Assembly (NCBI GenBank): GCA_020072765.1
Contig: JAIQGD010000015.1
Coordinates: 1-39,654, forward strand
From: Terriglobia bacterium
GTDB lineage: Bacteria; Acidobacteriota; Terriglobia; Acidiferrales; UBA7541
DNA length: 39,654 nucleotides
Direction: 5' to 3'
Shown here: one piece after another, positions 17,600-26,881 of the stretch
How positions within the stretch are numbered: position 1 is the first letter of the stretch
Layout of the letters: every line of letters begins with the position of its first letter
Notes under the pieces: generated by a model
What the model was told of the DNA's origin: nothing
The model's database searches: none
The model's input: the letters and a program-made list of their open reading frames with translations, nothing else
Program-made: the position numbers and the translations under genes

Positions 17600-19198
17600 A
17601 TGAGACTTCCGCCCGGCGTGAGTAGCCAGGATTTCTCGAGCGCGCTGCGTCAATTTGAAGAAGCGATCGGCAAACCATGGGTGTTCACGTCCGACGAGGA
17701 CATGGACACCTATCGCGACTCCTACTCTCCCTTCTGGCACGAAGACGAGGATCCCGTCCCCTCCGCGGCGGTCGCTCCGGACGGGGTCGAGCAAGTCCAG
17801 CAAGTCGTCAAGATCGCCAACGCCCATAAGATTCCTCTCTGGACGATCTCCACGGGAAAAAATCTCGGCTATGGCGGCTCCGCGCCGGTCCTCTCCGGCA
17901 GTGTGATCCTCGACCTCAAGCGCATGAACCGGATTCTGGAGGTCAACGAGCACAATCATTACGCGCTCGTCGAACCCGGCGTCAGCTACTTCGATCTCTA
18001 CCGCTACATTCAGGAGCGCGGGCTGCGCGTCATGGTGGACGCGGCCGATCCCGGCTGGGGCAGCGTGCTCGGCAACGCCATTGACCGCGGAGGCGGCCAC
18101 ACGCCGATGCGCGATCACTTCGACGCGCACTGCGGCCTGGAAGTCGTTCTCGCCGACGGCGAACTCCTGCGCACCGGCATGGGCGCGCTGCCCGGCGCGA
18201 AGACCTGGCAGCAGTACCGCTACGGCTTCGGCCCCTATGTCGACGGCATCTTTTCGCAGTCCAATTTCGGCGTGGTCACCAAGATGGGCATGTGGCTCTA
18301 CCCGCAGCCCGAGGTCCACATGCAGGCCACGGTCACCGTTCCGCGCCACGATGACCTGATTCCGCTCGTGGACATCGTCGCCTATCTCATGAATTCCGGC
18401 ATCGTCACCAGCACCACCCAGTTCGCCACCCCCCTGTTCAGCGGACCGCAGGAAGATTCCGAGCTTTCCGCGCTTCGCGCGAGGCCGGACGCGCCTTCGG
18501 CGCAAGAGCTCGAGCAGCTCTTCCAGCGCAAGAATCTCGGCTACTGGAGCGTGGATTTGCCCTTCTATGGGCCCGCTAAGGTCGTCGCCGCGCAATGGGA
18601 ATATGCCCGCCAGAGATTCTCCGCCATTCCCGGCGCGACATTTCAGGAAGGAAAGCTGTACCGCTTTCCCCTCGACCCCAAGGAACTCGAACAGGTTCCC
18701 AATCCCGTGCTGCTGGGTGTGCCCAACCTCGCCATCTTCGGCATCGGAGGCCCGCGCAGCCAGGGCCACCTGTGGTTCTCGCCCATCATTCCGATGACGG
18801 GAGAAGCGGTGTTCGAGGCGCAGAAGGTGTTCGCCACCGCCTACCGGGAATTGGACCTGCCCGTCATCGCCGCCGGCCAGACGTTCTTCGGCCCCGCGTC
18901 CAATTACCCGCGCTGCTTTCTGATTCTGTTCGGATTCCCGGTCGAACACGACATCGAAAAGAACCGCAAGAACCGCGCCGCGTTCAAGCACCTGGTTCAG
19001 ATTGCCGCCGAGCACGGCTGGGGAGAGTACCGCACGCATACGGCGTTCATGCAGACGGTTTCCGACGCCTACAGCTTCAACAACCACGCGCTGCGGCGCT
19101 TCAACGAAACGATCAAGGACACCATTGATCCCAACGGCATCCTTTCGCCCGGCAAATGCGGCATCTGGCCCAAACACCTCCGGGAGGCAAAACCATGA
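17600..19198 (+). CDS. VAO/PCMH-family flavoprotein subunit (532 aa), copy 2, paired with cytochrome
   Basis: Close paralogue of the gene at 11874, similar along the whole length. The same key residues are present: RGGGHTPMRDHF with Asp172, and GWGEYRTH with Tyr477-Arg478 (phenolate site). The family's covalent-FAD region reads NYPRCF (435-440). No signal peptide. Its stop overlaps the start of a small cytochrome c gene by four bases (ATGA), the arrangement of p-cresol methylhydroxylase and eugenol hydroxylase, where the flavoprotein passes electrons directly to a bound cytochrome subunit. Expected reaction: hydroxylation or dehydrogenation at the benzylic carbon of a 4-alkylphenol, with water as oxygen source. 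The actual substrate is unknown. Confidence 0.93.
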   Translation: MRLPPGVSSQDFSSALRQFEEAIGKPWVFTSDEDMDTYRDSYSPFWHEDEDPVPSAAVAPDGVEQVQQVVKIANAHKIPLWTISTGKNLGYGGSAPVLSGSVILDLKRMNRILEVNEHNHYALVEPGVSYFDLYRYIQERGLRVMVDAADPGWGSVLGNAIDRGGGHTPMRDHFDAHCGLEVVLADGELLRTGMGALPGAKTWQQYRYGFGPYVDGIFSQSNFGVVTKMGMWLYPQPEVHMQATVTVPRHDDLIPLVDIVAYLMNSGIVTSTTQFATPLFSGPQEDSELSALRARPDAPSAQELEQLFQRKNLGYWSVDLPFYGPAKVVAAQWEYARQRFSAIPGATFQEGKLYRFPLDPKELEQVPNPVLLGVPNLAIFGIGGPRSQGHLWFSPIIPMTGEAVFEAQKVFATAYRELDLPVIAAGQTFFGPASNYPRCFLILFGFPVEHDIEKNRKNRAAFKHLVQIAAEHGWGEYRTHTAFMQTVSDAYSFNNHALRRFNETIKDTIDPNGILSPGKCGIWPKHLREAKP

Positions 19199-19551
19199 AA
19201 AACGGGAAAGCCGCTTTGTGGATCGTTCTGAGTTTGCTGTTTGCGGGACGCGCGCTGGCCGCACCCGACGAATCGGCCGTTGAAAAAGGGCGCCAGGTCT
19301 ATCAGAAATGGTGCCTGCCGTGTCACGGCGACGGCGTGGGGAAGCCCGGCACCGACGCCCTCGCCGAGCACTATAAGGGACAGAAACCCGCCGTGCTGGA
19401 ACAGCGCTCGGACCTGACTCCGGAGATGATCCGGCAGTTCGTCCGCCACGGCGTCCTGTTCATGCCCTCATTTCGCAAGACCGAAATCACCGATGCCGAT
19501 CTGGCGGCGATCTCCTCCTACCTGACGCGCAACAACAAACCCAAACCGTAG
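19195..19551 (+). CDS. Small exported c-type cytochrome, PCMH cytochrome-subunit-like (118 aa)
   Basis: Signal peptide to about residue 22 (ALA cleavage), then a class I cytochrome c domain with CLPCH (C40, C43, H44) and likely axial Met90 (LFMPSF). Length suits a PCMH cytochrome subunit. It overlaps the flavoprotein gene by four bases, so the two are translationally coupled, consistent with a 1:1 complex. It would accept two electrons in sequence from FAD and pass them to another periplasmic carrier. A terminator-like hairpin follows about 105 bases later, so the operon may end here. Confidence 0.94.
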   Translation: MKNGKAALWIVLSLLFAGRALAAPDESAVEKGRQVYQKWCLPCHGDGVGKPGTDALAEHYKGQKPAVLEQRSDLTPEMIRQFVRHGVLFMPSFRKTEITDADLAAISSYLTRNNKPKP

Positions 19552-19655
19552 CCTCGCCACCCGCCGGGCGCGCCGGCCGGTCGGCGTGCGAGGTCGTAAC
19601 ACTGCGCCCAACCAAACGCGACACGGCCCTGCCCGAGGTTGCAACTCTTTGGAGT

Positions 19656-19678
19656 GCGGCGGCTTGCCGCCGCTTTTT
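19656..19678 (+). terminator. Terminator-like palindrome after the flavocytochrome operon
   Basis: GCGGCGGC-TT-GCCGCCGC directly followed by five T: a GC stem plus U-tract. It also resembles dispersed repeat palindromes, so it may be both. The remainder of 19552-19912 shows no gene; a longer GTG-started frame from 19784 leads into the next cytochrome but gives a poor N-terminus. Confidence 0.6.
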
Positions 19679-19912
19679 GCAGCTGTGCCCCTGACTCAGC
19701 TTCCGATTCCAGGTGAAGCCCGTTGCAGGCTTCGAACCAACCCCGGCCTTTTTCTGCTGCCCATCCGGCCGCCGTGTTAGCCTGTGATTCCTCAGCCCTG
19801 CATCATTTTCCGTTTACAACTTGGCCTGTTCGGCCGGACAGCTGCCTTTAAAACTGCGTTCGGAGAAGCAACCCTTGCGCTCGCCCCAGCCTCTCGGGAG
19901 AGAATCAACGTG

Positions 19913-21862
19913 ATGATACCCAAAGCTGTCTCTTCCACCAGGCGCGCGGCGGTTTCTCCGCGGCGGGTGCCGGTTTGGACGAAAACCGTCTGGCTGGCTC
20001 TGGCGTGCTGTTTCCTGGCGGTCATGACGGCGCACGCGCAAATTTCTCCCGGCCCGCTCGCCCGCGCTCATCAATCGCTCAGCGGACCCACGCAGTGCAC
20101 CAGTTGCCATGCGCTCGGCAAGGGCGCGGCGGCCCTGAAATGCCAGGAGTGCCACACCGAGATCGCGCACGAACTCGCGCAGGGCCGCGGTCTGCACGCG
20201 CGCTTCCAGGACAAGGAAAACTGCGCCCGCTGCCACTCCGAGCACAACGGAGAAGATTTCGGGCTGATCCACTGGGAGCCCTCGCTCAAGGACTTCGATC
20301 ACCGGCAAACCGGCTACACCCTCGAGGGCAAGCACACCGGAATCGAGTGCGGGAAATGCCACACGCCCGCGCACATCAGCGCGGCGGTCCGGCCTTCGAT
20401 CCAGATGAAGGACCTGCGCCGGACGTTCCTGGGGCTTTCGCAGGAGTGCGTCGCTTGCCATGACGATCCGCATCACAGCCAGCTCGGCCAGAATTGCGTG
20501 AAATGCCACAATTTCACCGACTGGAAAGCCGCCTCCAAGATCGATCACGATAAGACGCGCTTCCCGCTCACCGGACTCCACGCCAAGGTCGAGTGCGCGA
20601 AGTGCCACACTCCGGCCACGCCCAAGGGACAGCCGCGATTCACCGGCATCCCCTTCGCCAAATGCTCCGATTGCCACACCGATCCCCACCGCGGCGCGTT
20701 CGCGCAATCCTGCGAATCGTGCCACACCACGGAGAGCTGGAAGAAGATTTCGGGCGGCCGCCAGTTCGATCATTCGAAGACGAAGTATCCCCTGGAGGGG
20801 AAACACGCGCAGGTGGATTGCATCAAGTGCCACGCGAGTGCGAATTTCAAAAAGCCCGTGGCGTTCGCCAAATGTTCCGATTGTCACCAGCCCGACCCGC
20901 ACGGCGGCCAATTCGCCGCGCGGAAGGACCGCGGCGAGTGCTCGGCGTGCCACACGGTTGCTGGGTGGAAGCCGTCTTCGTTCGGCGTGAAGGAGCATGC
21001 CTCTTCGGCCTACGCACTGGAAGGCAAGCACGCCGGCGTCTCCTGCGATAAATGCCATCTCCCTGCCGGCAAGGCCACGCGATACAAAGTCGCGTTCGCC
21101 AACTGCCTGGACTGCCACAAGGACGTTCATAGCGACCAGTTCGCGCAGGCGCCCTACAACAATCGCTGCGAGCAATGCCATTCGGTAAAGGGATTCCGCC
21201 CCTCCAGCTACACCCTCGCGCAGCACCAGAAGAGCCGTTTCCCCCTTTCCGGCGGGCATGTCGCCGTCGCCTGCGGGGAGTGCCACGCCGGCGGCCGGGC
21301 CGGCTATCCGGAAAAGGTCGCCGCGTATCGCTTTGCGGATCGCTCATGCACCGGCTGCCACAAGGATCCGCACCAGGGCCAGTTCAAGGAGCGCATGGCG
21401 GAGAAGCGTCCCAACGGCTCCCCGCTCGGGTGCGAGGCGTGCCATACGGTCAAGTCCTGGACCGATTTGCCGGGCTTCGACCATTCCAAGACGTCGTTTC
21501 CCCTGCGCGGCGGCCACGCGAAAGTTGCCTGCGAAAAATGCCACAAGTCGGCCGAGCCTGGCGGCAAAATCAGCGAAGCCTCGTTTCGCTCGGCGCCCAC
21601 GGCCTGCTCCGGGTGTCACCAGGACGTGCACGCCGGCCAATTTACCAAGGGCGGCCAGCCGGTGGCTTGCGAGCGGTGTCACACCGAGGATCACTGGAAG
21701 CCATCCCTTTTCGATCACGAGAAGCAGACCGATTTTTCGCTTCGACCAGCCCACAAAAAGGTCGCCTGTAATGACTGCCACACGAACTTCCGGTTCCTCG
21801 GCGGAAAACAGGTCCTGGTGTACAACCTGGCCCCGCGCGAATGCGCCCGCTGCCACAATTGA
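19913..21862 (+). CDS. Exported 23-haem c-type cytochrome (649 aa)
   Basis: I count 23 CxxCH motifs, one per about 28 residues, from CTSCH near residue 62 to CARCH ending two residues before the C-terminal Asn. Signal peptide with twin-basic start (STRRAAVSPRR), a hydrophobic core and AHA cleavage; GTG 19910 is an alternative start. A recurring module F-D-H-x-x-T-x-F/Y-P-L-x-G-x-H-x-x-V-x-C-x-x-C-H alternates with CSDCHxDPHxGQF segments; the extra His residues probably give bis-His coordination. Such dense chains act as nanowire-like electron conductors in the periplasm or across the outer membrane. No lipobox and no transmembrane segment beyond the signal. It lies 260 bases ahead of a 28-haem relative and an outer-membrane barrel, suggesting a conduit. 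No catalytic domain is seen. Confidence 0.95.
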   Translation: MIPKAVSSTRRAAVSPRRVPVWTKTVWLALACCFLAVMTAHAQISPGPLARAHQSLSGPTQCTSCHALGKGAAALKCQECHTEIAHELAQGRGLHARFQDKENCARCHSEHNGEDFGLIHWEPSLKDFDHRQTGYTLEGKHTGIECGKCHTPAHISAAVRPSIQMKDLRRTFLGLSQECVACHDDPHHSQLGQNCVKCHNFTDWKAASKIDHDKTRFPLTGLHAKVECAKCHTPATPKGQPRFTGIPFAKCSDCHTDPHRGAFAQSCESCHTTESWKKISGGRQFDHSKTKYPLEGKHAQVDCIKCHASANFKKPVAFAKCSDCHQPDPHGGQFAARKDRGECSACHTVAGWKPSSFGVKEHASSAYALEGKHAGVSCDKCHLPAGKATRYKVAFANCLDCHKDVHSDQFAQAPYNNRCEQCHSVKGFRPSSYTLAQHQKSRFPLSGGHVAVACGECHAGGRAGYPEKVAAYRFADRSCTGCHKDPHQGQFKERMAEKRPNGSPLGCEACHTVKSWTDLPGFDHSKTSFPLRGGHAKVACEKCHKSAEPGGKISEASFRSAPTACSGCHQDVHAGQFTKGGQPVACERCHTEDHWKPSLFDHEKQTDFSLRPAHKKVACNDCHTNFRFLGGKQVLVYNLAPRECARCHN

Positions 21863-22121
21863 AGTCGCGGGCGCCGCTGGCAACCCCTCACCACACAACC
21901 GAATCCAACCTGCGCCCGCCCCAACCATCTGCCGTACAGAGCAGCCCGCCTGGATCGGCAGGCTGCCGAGGGAACCTGTGTCCGTCGCCGAGAAGTATCG
22001 CATGCCTGAACGAAACCTGACCTTGCGTACAGTTGTGACGCCCCGCTCGCAAGGTTACTCTTTCAGGAATCTAGGTTTTTCAGGAAAGCCGGCCCGTAAA
22101 CCTAAGGGGAATTGGTGTCCC

Positions 22122-24290
22122 ATGTACTGGACGGCACTCATAGAATTGCTGCTCTTGCTACTGACCTTCGCGGGCCCCGCGGCTGTATCCGCGCACGCGC
22201 AGAAGGACAGGAACACCAATCGGAATCCGCACGGGCTCCTCAACATGCCCTGCGAGAATTGCCACACCAATTCCGGCTGGAAACCCATTCGCGGCGTTCC
22301 GGAGTTCGACCACAACCGCACCAGCTACGCGCTGCGGGGCATGCATCAGAAGGTCGCCTGCGCGCAGTGCCACACCAATCTCGTCTTCACCCAGATCGGC
22401 ACGCGCTGCGCCGATTGCCATGCCGACCTGCATCGCGGCCAGTTTGGCGCGAAATGCGAGGAGTGCCACACCGTCCAGGGCTGGCAGGTCCGCACCCAGC
22501 ATCTCAAGGATCACATGAACCGGTTCCCACTGCTGGGCGCGCACGCCATGGTGGATTGCGTCGATTGCCACAAGAACGAAGCGGCGGGACAGTTTACCGG
22601 CCTTTCGACGGCCTGCTACTCCTGCCACACCGCCGACTTCCAGAACGCCACCGGGCCCAACCACAAGACGCTGAACTTCCCGGTCACCTGTGATGCGTGC
22701 CATACCGCCGACACCTGGTTCGGCGCGAAATTCGATCACTTGAAGTACACCGGCTATGCTCTCACCGGAGCCCATGCCACGCTGGACTGCACGGCCTGCC
22801 ACATCAACGGAAGATTCGCGGGCACTCCGGCCGATTGCTATAGCTGCCACGTCAAGGATTACAACGGCACCACCAGCCCGAATCACGTCAAGGCCGGCAT
22901 CCCGACGCAATGCTCGACGTGCCACAATACAACCGCCTGGATCCCTGCGTCGTTCGACCACAACCTGACGTCGTTCCCGCTGACCGGAGCGCACGTCACC
23001 GTGCTCTGCGCCACCTGCCACACCGACAATTACGCCGGCACGCTGCCCACCGCCTGCTACGGCTGCCATGCCAAGGACTTCAACAACACCGCCACGATCG
23101 GCGGAAGCGTGCCCAATCATGTCAACGGAGGTTTCTCGCAGAATTGCATTCTCTGCCATACGACCCAGACATGGCTCAATGCCACGTTCGACCACAGCCT
23201 CACGGCGTTTCCGCTCACCGGCGCGCACCTCACCGTCGCCTGCGCCACCTGCCACACCGACAACTATGCGGGCACGCTGCCCACGAATTGCTACGGCTGC
23301 CATGCCAAGGACTTCAACAACACAGCGAACATCTCCGGCGTTCCCAATCACGTCAACGCCGGTTTCTCGCAGACGTGCACGCTCTGCCATACGACCACCA
23401 CCTGGCTCAATGCCACATTCAATCACAACGCCACGGCGTTTCCGCTCACCGGCGCGCACCTCACCGTCGCCTGCGCCACCTGCCACACGGACAACTACGC
23501 CGGCACGCTGCCCACCACCTGCTACGGCTGCCATGCCAAGGACTACAGCAACACGGCGACCATTGCGGGCGTGCCCAACCACGTCACGGCCAACTTCCCG
23601 CAGGACTGCACGCTGTGCCACAGCACTTCGACCTGGCTGAACGCCACCTTTAATCACAACAACACATCGTTCCCGCTCACCGGCGCGCACCTCACGGTCG
23701 CCTGCGCCACTTGCCACACCGACAACTACGCCGGCACGCTGCCCACCACCTGCTACGGCTGCCACACCAAGGACTACAACAACACCGCCACCATTGCAGG
23801 CGTGCCCAATCACGTGACCGCGGGGTACCCGACCGACTGCACCATGTGCCACAACACGACGAGCTGGCTGGGAGCGGTGTTCGATCACAACAAGACTCCC
23901 TTCCCGCTCACCGGCGCGCACGTCACGGTCCCCTGCGCCAGTTGCCACATCGGCGGGGTCTACGCCGGAACACCGACCGACTGCTACTCGTGCCATAAGG
24001 CCGACTACGCCGGGACGACCAATCCGAATCACGCCGCGGCGGGTTTCCCGACCACCTGCGCAACCTGTCACACGACCACCAGCTGGCTGGGGGCCACGTT
24101 CAACCATACCTGGTTCCCGATGAACCATGGCACGGCCAAAACGTGCAGCGATTGCCATACGAATCCGTCGAACTACGCGGTCTTCACCTGCACGACGTGC
24201 CACACAAAATCGCAGACCGATTCAAACCATCAAGGCGTGTCGGGCTACGTCTACAACAGCGTCAACTGCTATTCGTGCCACAAGAATTAG
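22122..24290 (+). CDS. Exported 28-haem repeat cytochrome c (722 aa)
   Basis: I count 28 CxxCH motifs, one per about 26 residues. Signal peptide MYWTALIELLLLLLTFAGPAAVSAHA. The first third resembles the 23-haem protein (FDHNRTSYALRGMHQKVACAQCH). Residues about 285-670 are a tandem array of 77-residue, three-haem units (CATCH, CYGCH, CTLCH in each), encoded by 231-bp repeats. The interhaem sequence is rich in Asn, Thr and Ala with few charges, unlike the first cytochrome, suggesting an exposed or outer-surface fibre-like domain. The start at 22122 is chosen because it gives the signal peptide; the frame is open back to 21258 only as a shadow of the previous gene. The barrel gene follows after 17 bases, so the two are surely co-transcribed. 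Function inferred: long-range electron transfer. Confidence 0.95.
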   Translation: MYWTALIELLLLLLTFAGPAAVSAHAQKDRNTNRNPHGLLNMPCENCHTNSGWKPIRGVPEFDHNRTSYALRGMHQKVACAQCHTNLVFTQIGTRCADCHADLHRGQFGAKCEECHTVQGWQVRTQHLKDHMNRFPLLGAHAMVDCVDCHKNEAAGQFTGLSTACYSCHTADFQNATGPNHKTLNFPVTCDACHTADTWFGAKFDHLKYTGYALTGAHATLDCTACHINGRFAGTPADCYSCHVKDYNGTTSPNHVKAGIPTQCSTCHNTTAWIPASFDHNLTSFPLTGAHVTVLCATCHTDNYAGTLPTACYGCHAKDFNNTATIGGSVPNHVNGGFSQNCILCHTTQTWLNATFDHSLTAFPLTGAHLTVACATCHTDNYAGTLPTNCYGCHAKDFNNTANISGVPNHVNAGFSQTCTLCHTTTTWLNATFNHNATAFPLTGAHLTVACATCHTDNYAGTLPTTCYGCHAKDYSNTATIAGVPNHVTANFPQDCTLCHSTSTWLNATFNHNNTSFPLTGAHLTVACATCHTDNYAGTLPTTCYGCHTKDYNNTATIAGVPNHVTAGYPTDCTMCHNTTSWLGAVFDHNKTPFPLTGAHVTVPCASCHIGGVYAGTPTDCYSCHKADYAGTTNPNHAAAGFPTTCATCHTTTSWLGATFNHTWFPMNHGTAKTCSDCHTNPSNYAVFTCTTCHTKSQTDSNHQGVSGYVYNSVNCYSCHKN
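22977..24130 (+). repeat. 231-bp tandem repeats inside the 28-haem cytochrome gene
   Basis: The block beginning CCGCTCACCGGCGCGCACCT recurs at 22977, 23211, 23442, 23673 and 23904: spacing 234, then 231 three times. Each unit codes for 77 residues with three haem motifs. The middle three are nearly identical in DNA over long stretches, showing recent duplication or gene conversion; the outer two diverge. Confidence 0.93.
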
Positions 24291-24307
24291 GTAGGGGCGT
24301 GGGGGCG

Positions 24308-26050
24308 ATGATCGAGCAACGAATTCTGTGGGCGCTGGCCGCTCTTCTGGCCGCTTGCGCCGTACTCCCGGCCCTCGCCCGGGCCCAGGAATCGTCCGAA
24401 CGCCTCACGTTTCACGTCAAATACATCGCGCAGGATGTGGTCTATCTCGATGGCGGCCGCGCCGCCGGTTTGCAGGAGGGCCAGCAGTTGACCGTCGAGC
24501 ACCCTGCCACCCCCGCCGCGGCGGGCCCGGACGCGCCCGCTCCGTCGCCCTCAGGCATCATCGCCTCGCTCAAGGTTGTTTCCGTGGCCGCCTCCTCCGC
24601 CGTGTGTGAGATCTCCAACGCCACCGGCCCGGTGCAGGTCGGCGATCTGGCTCGCTTGCCCGCTCAGGAAGTCCAAGCCAGACGGGCCCAGCAGCAAGAG
24701 CAGCAACGAATCACCGGGGGACGCGCCTACCCGCAAATCATCTCCTTCACCTCCGGCGATCCGGTGGTGGAAGAAGCGCGCGCCTCAGTCCCGCGCCCGC
24801 CTTCGCCGGAAATCAACCGCATGCGGGGACGCATCGGCATGGAATACAGCACGCTGTTCACCCACACCACGCCCTCGGCCACCAGTTCGGACGTCGGCAT
24901 GGTGGCGCGCTTCGACATGACGCGGATCGGCGGCACCTACTGGAATTTCTCCGGCTACTGGCGCGGCCGCTTCCGGTCGCTCTCCGGCGGCGCGCAGCCC
25001 GTGACCATCAGCGACCTCATCAATCGCACCTATCATCTCGCGCTCACCTACAACAATCCCAACTCGAGCTGGGTGGCCGGAGGAGGCCGCCTCTACCTGC
25101 CCTGGGCCTCCAGCCTGGACACCATCGACGGCGGATATTTCGGCCGCAAAACACGCAACAACACGATCGTCGGGGTTTTCGGCGGCTCGACCCCCGACCC
25201 AACCTCCTACGATTACAATCCGAACCAGCACATCGCCGGCGGCTTTGCCAATTTCTCCGGCGGCGATTTCGACAGCACGCGCTACACCGCCACGGTCGGC
25301 GTGGCCTTCAGTTCCATCAACTGGCAACCCAGCCGCCAGTTCCTGTTCACCGAGACGGGAATCTTCTTCAAGCGCAATCTGGCTCTCTACCACGCCCTGG
25401 AAATCGACGCGCCGCACACCGCCATCACCCAGCCGGCAACTTCCACGACGCCGGCGGTCGCGACCAGCACCGGAGGGCTGAACCGCAGCTATCTGACCCT
25501 GCGCTACGACCCCAATCCGCGGCTCGAACTCAGCCTGAGCGATGTCTACTTCCGCGATTTCCCCACTTTCGATCCCAATCTGATCGGCACCGGCCTGCTG
25601 GACCGCTATCTGTTTCAAGGCCTAAGCGGCGGCGTGCGCGTGAATCTTCCCCGGAAAATCGCCGTGTACACCAATATCGGCCAGAGCTCCCGCACCGGCG
25701 ACGCCAAAAGCTCCTGGAATCAGTTGTACGGCATCACCTTGGGCGATATCCGCAAGATCGGAATGCGCGTCGACCTGCGCTATTCGAAGTTCAGCAGTTC
25801 GTTCGGAAGCGGAGATTACAAAGCCGTGTCGCTGTCGCGCCAGATCAGCCAATCGCTGGACTGGCAGCTGATCGGCGGCCTGCAGAATTTCAATTCGCCG
25901 ATGACCAAAACGTCGCAGACGCACTTCATCAACACCTATCTCGATTGGTCGCCGGGAAAGATTCTCTTCTTCAACGCCGGCTACACGTGGCAGCGCGGCG
26001 GGACGATGAACTATGACCAGTTTCAGGTCATCGTTGGAAAGCGTTTCTGA
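24308..26050 (+). CDS. Outer-membrane beta-barrel protein, probable porin partner of the multihaem cytochromes (580 aa)
   Basis: Signal peptide (MIEQRILWALAALLAACAVLPALARA), then a periplasmic domain of about 130 residues (a small beta-domain with VVYLDGGRAAGLQEGQQL, then a Gln/Arg-rich linker). From about residue 170 the sequence is a long series of amphipathic strands with aromatic girdle residues (GTYWNFSGYWRGRF, SSWVAGGGRLYLPW, KILFFNAGYTWQR) and ends in Phe (VIVGKRF), the classic barrel C-terminus for BAM recognition. The size allows some 20 or more strands. It lies 17 bases after the 28-haem gene, as barrels do beside cytochromes in porin-cytochrome (Mtr/Pcc-type) conduits. No homology to MtrB can be claimed by eye. 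Confidence 0.85.
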   Translation: MIEQRILWALAALLAACAVLPALARAQESSERLTFHVKYIAQDVVYLDGGRAAGLQEGQQLTVEHPATPAAAGPDAPAPSPSGIIASLKVVSVAASSAVCEISNATGPVQVGDLARLPAQEVQARRAQQQEQQRITGGRAYPQIISFTSGDPVVEEARASVPRPPSPEINRMRGRIGMEYSTLFTHTTPSATSSDVGMVARFDMTRIGGTYWNFSGYWRGRFRSLSGGAQPVTISDLINRTYHLALTYNNPNSSWVAGGGRLYLPWASSLDTIDGGYFGRKTRNNTIVGVFGGSTPDPTSYDYNPNQHIAGGFANFSGGDFDSTRYTATVGVAFSSINWQPSRQFLFTETGIFFKRNLALYHALEIDAPHTAITQPATSTTPAVATSTGGLNRSYLTLRYDPNPRLELSLSDVYFRDFPTFDPNLIGTGLLDRYLFQGLSGGVRVNLPRKIAVYTNIGQSSRTGDAKSSWNQLYGITLGDIRKIGMRVDLRYSKFSSSFGSGDYKAVSLSRQISQSLDWQLIGGLQNFNSPMTKTSQTHFINTYLDWSPGKILFFNAGYTWQRGGTMNYDQFQVIVGKRF

Positions 26051-26053
26051 GCC

Positions 26054-26881
26054 ATGACGACCTTGGCAGCCACAAAGCGCGTTTCCCACTGGGTCCCCGG
26101 CGTTCTTGCGAGCGCCCTGGCACTGCTGGCTCTGCTCGCGCCGCTCCCGGCTCGCGCGGGATCGCCGGATGCGCCCGATCCCCTGCTGGCGAAGAGCCGC
26201 GCCCTGGTCGAGCAATTCAGCCAGGACTTCTCCTCGCTGCGATACGACGAAGACATCGAGCAGCAGAAATTGAAAGCCAACGACCGCGTCGATTACCACC
26301 GCACGACGCTGTTTGATTCCATCCTGATCATTCGCTGCGAGGAAGGCGGTGTGCGCGTCACCGAGCAGCGCCTCACGGAAAAGAGTCCCACCCACGTGGA
26401 CGCGCGTCCCCTGCTGGTGACCTACGGCTTTTCGGCGCTGGCCATGGTCTTGCACCCCAGCTACGAATCCAGTTTCCGTTTCACGCGCCTGGGCGACGAC
26501 GCCGTGCAGGGCGCGGCGCTCACCCGCTACCGCTTCGAGCATCTGCCCGGCACGCCCTCGCCCATCCTCTACCAGATGATCGTGCAGGACCGCCCCTTGG
26601 ACCTCAGCGGCACAGCCTGGCTCGACCCGGCCACCGGCGCGATCCACCGCATCGAGGTGGAAGTCGGCTCCACCATGTCCGACGTGGGCGTGAAATCGCT
26701 TCGCGCCGTGCTGGAATACGGGCCCGTCGCGCTGCAGGGCGAACCCCAGCCGCAGTGGCTGCCCGTATCCGCAACCGTTGACTTGGAAACGCCGCGCCAG
26801 CACTGGCGCAATATTCATCGCTTCTCGGAATACCGCAAATTCCGCGTGGACGTAAAGCTGGCCGGAGGTACCCAACCGTGA
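26054..26881 (+). CDS. Exported periplasmic protein of unknown function (275 aa)
   Basis: Signal peptide to about residue 35 (PLPARA). The mature part resembles, in pattern only, LolA-like or outer-membrane lipoprotein-carrier folds: alternating strands such as YRFEHLPGTPSPILYQMIV, then SGTAWLDPATGAIHRIEVEV. Only one cysteine (in IIRCEEGG) and no haem motif. It begins four bases after the barrel stop and overlaps the next gene by four bases (GTGA), so it is tightly built into the electron-transfer operon. It may help assemble the barrel or cytochromes; that is guesswork from position. Confidence 0.8.
   Translation: MTTLAATKRVSHWVPGVLASALALLALLAPLPARAGSPDAPDPLLAKSRALVEQFSQDFSSLRYDEDIEQQKLKANDRVDYHRTTLFDSILIIRCEEGGVRVTEQRLTEKSPTHVDARPLLVTYGFSALAMVLHPSYESSFRFTRLGDDAVQGAALTRYRFEHLPGTPSPILYQMIVQDRPLDLSGTAWLDPATGAIHRIEVEVGSTMSDVGVKSLRAVLEYGPVALQGEPQPQWLPVSATVDLETPRQHWRNIHRFSEYRKFRVDVKLAGGTQP

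Noticed and set aside
22977-24130. Regular repeats as a possible CRISPR array
   Set aside because: Units are 231 bp, coding, without short spacers, and keep three haem motifs each.
22158-24203. Long open frame (about 680 codons) on the minus strand opposite the 28-haem cytochrome
   Set aside because: It is the antisense of GC-rich tandem repeats; no start signal and no family resemblance, while the plus strand is plainly coding.
24143-24307. Upstream extension of the beta-barrel protein
   Set aside because: It overlaps the cytochrome gene; the ATG at 24308 starts a clear signal peptide.
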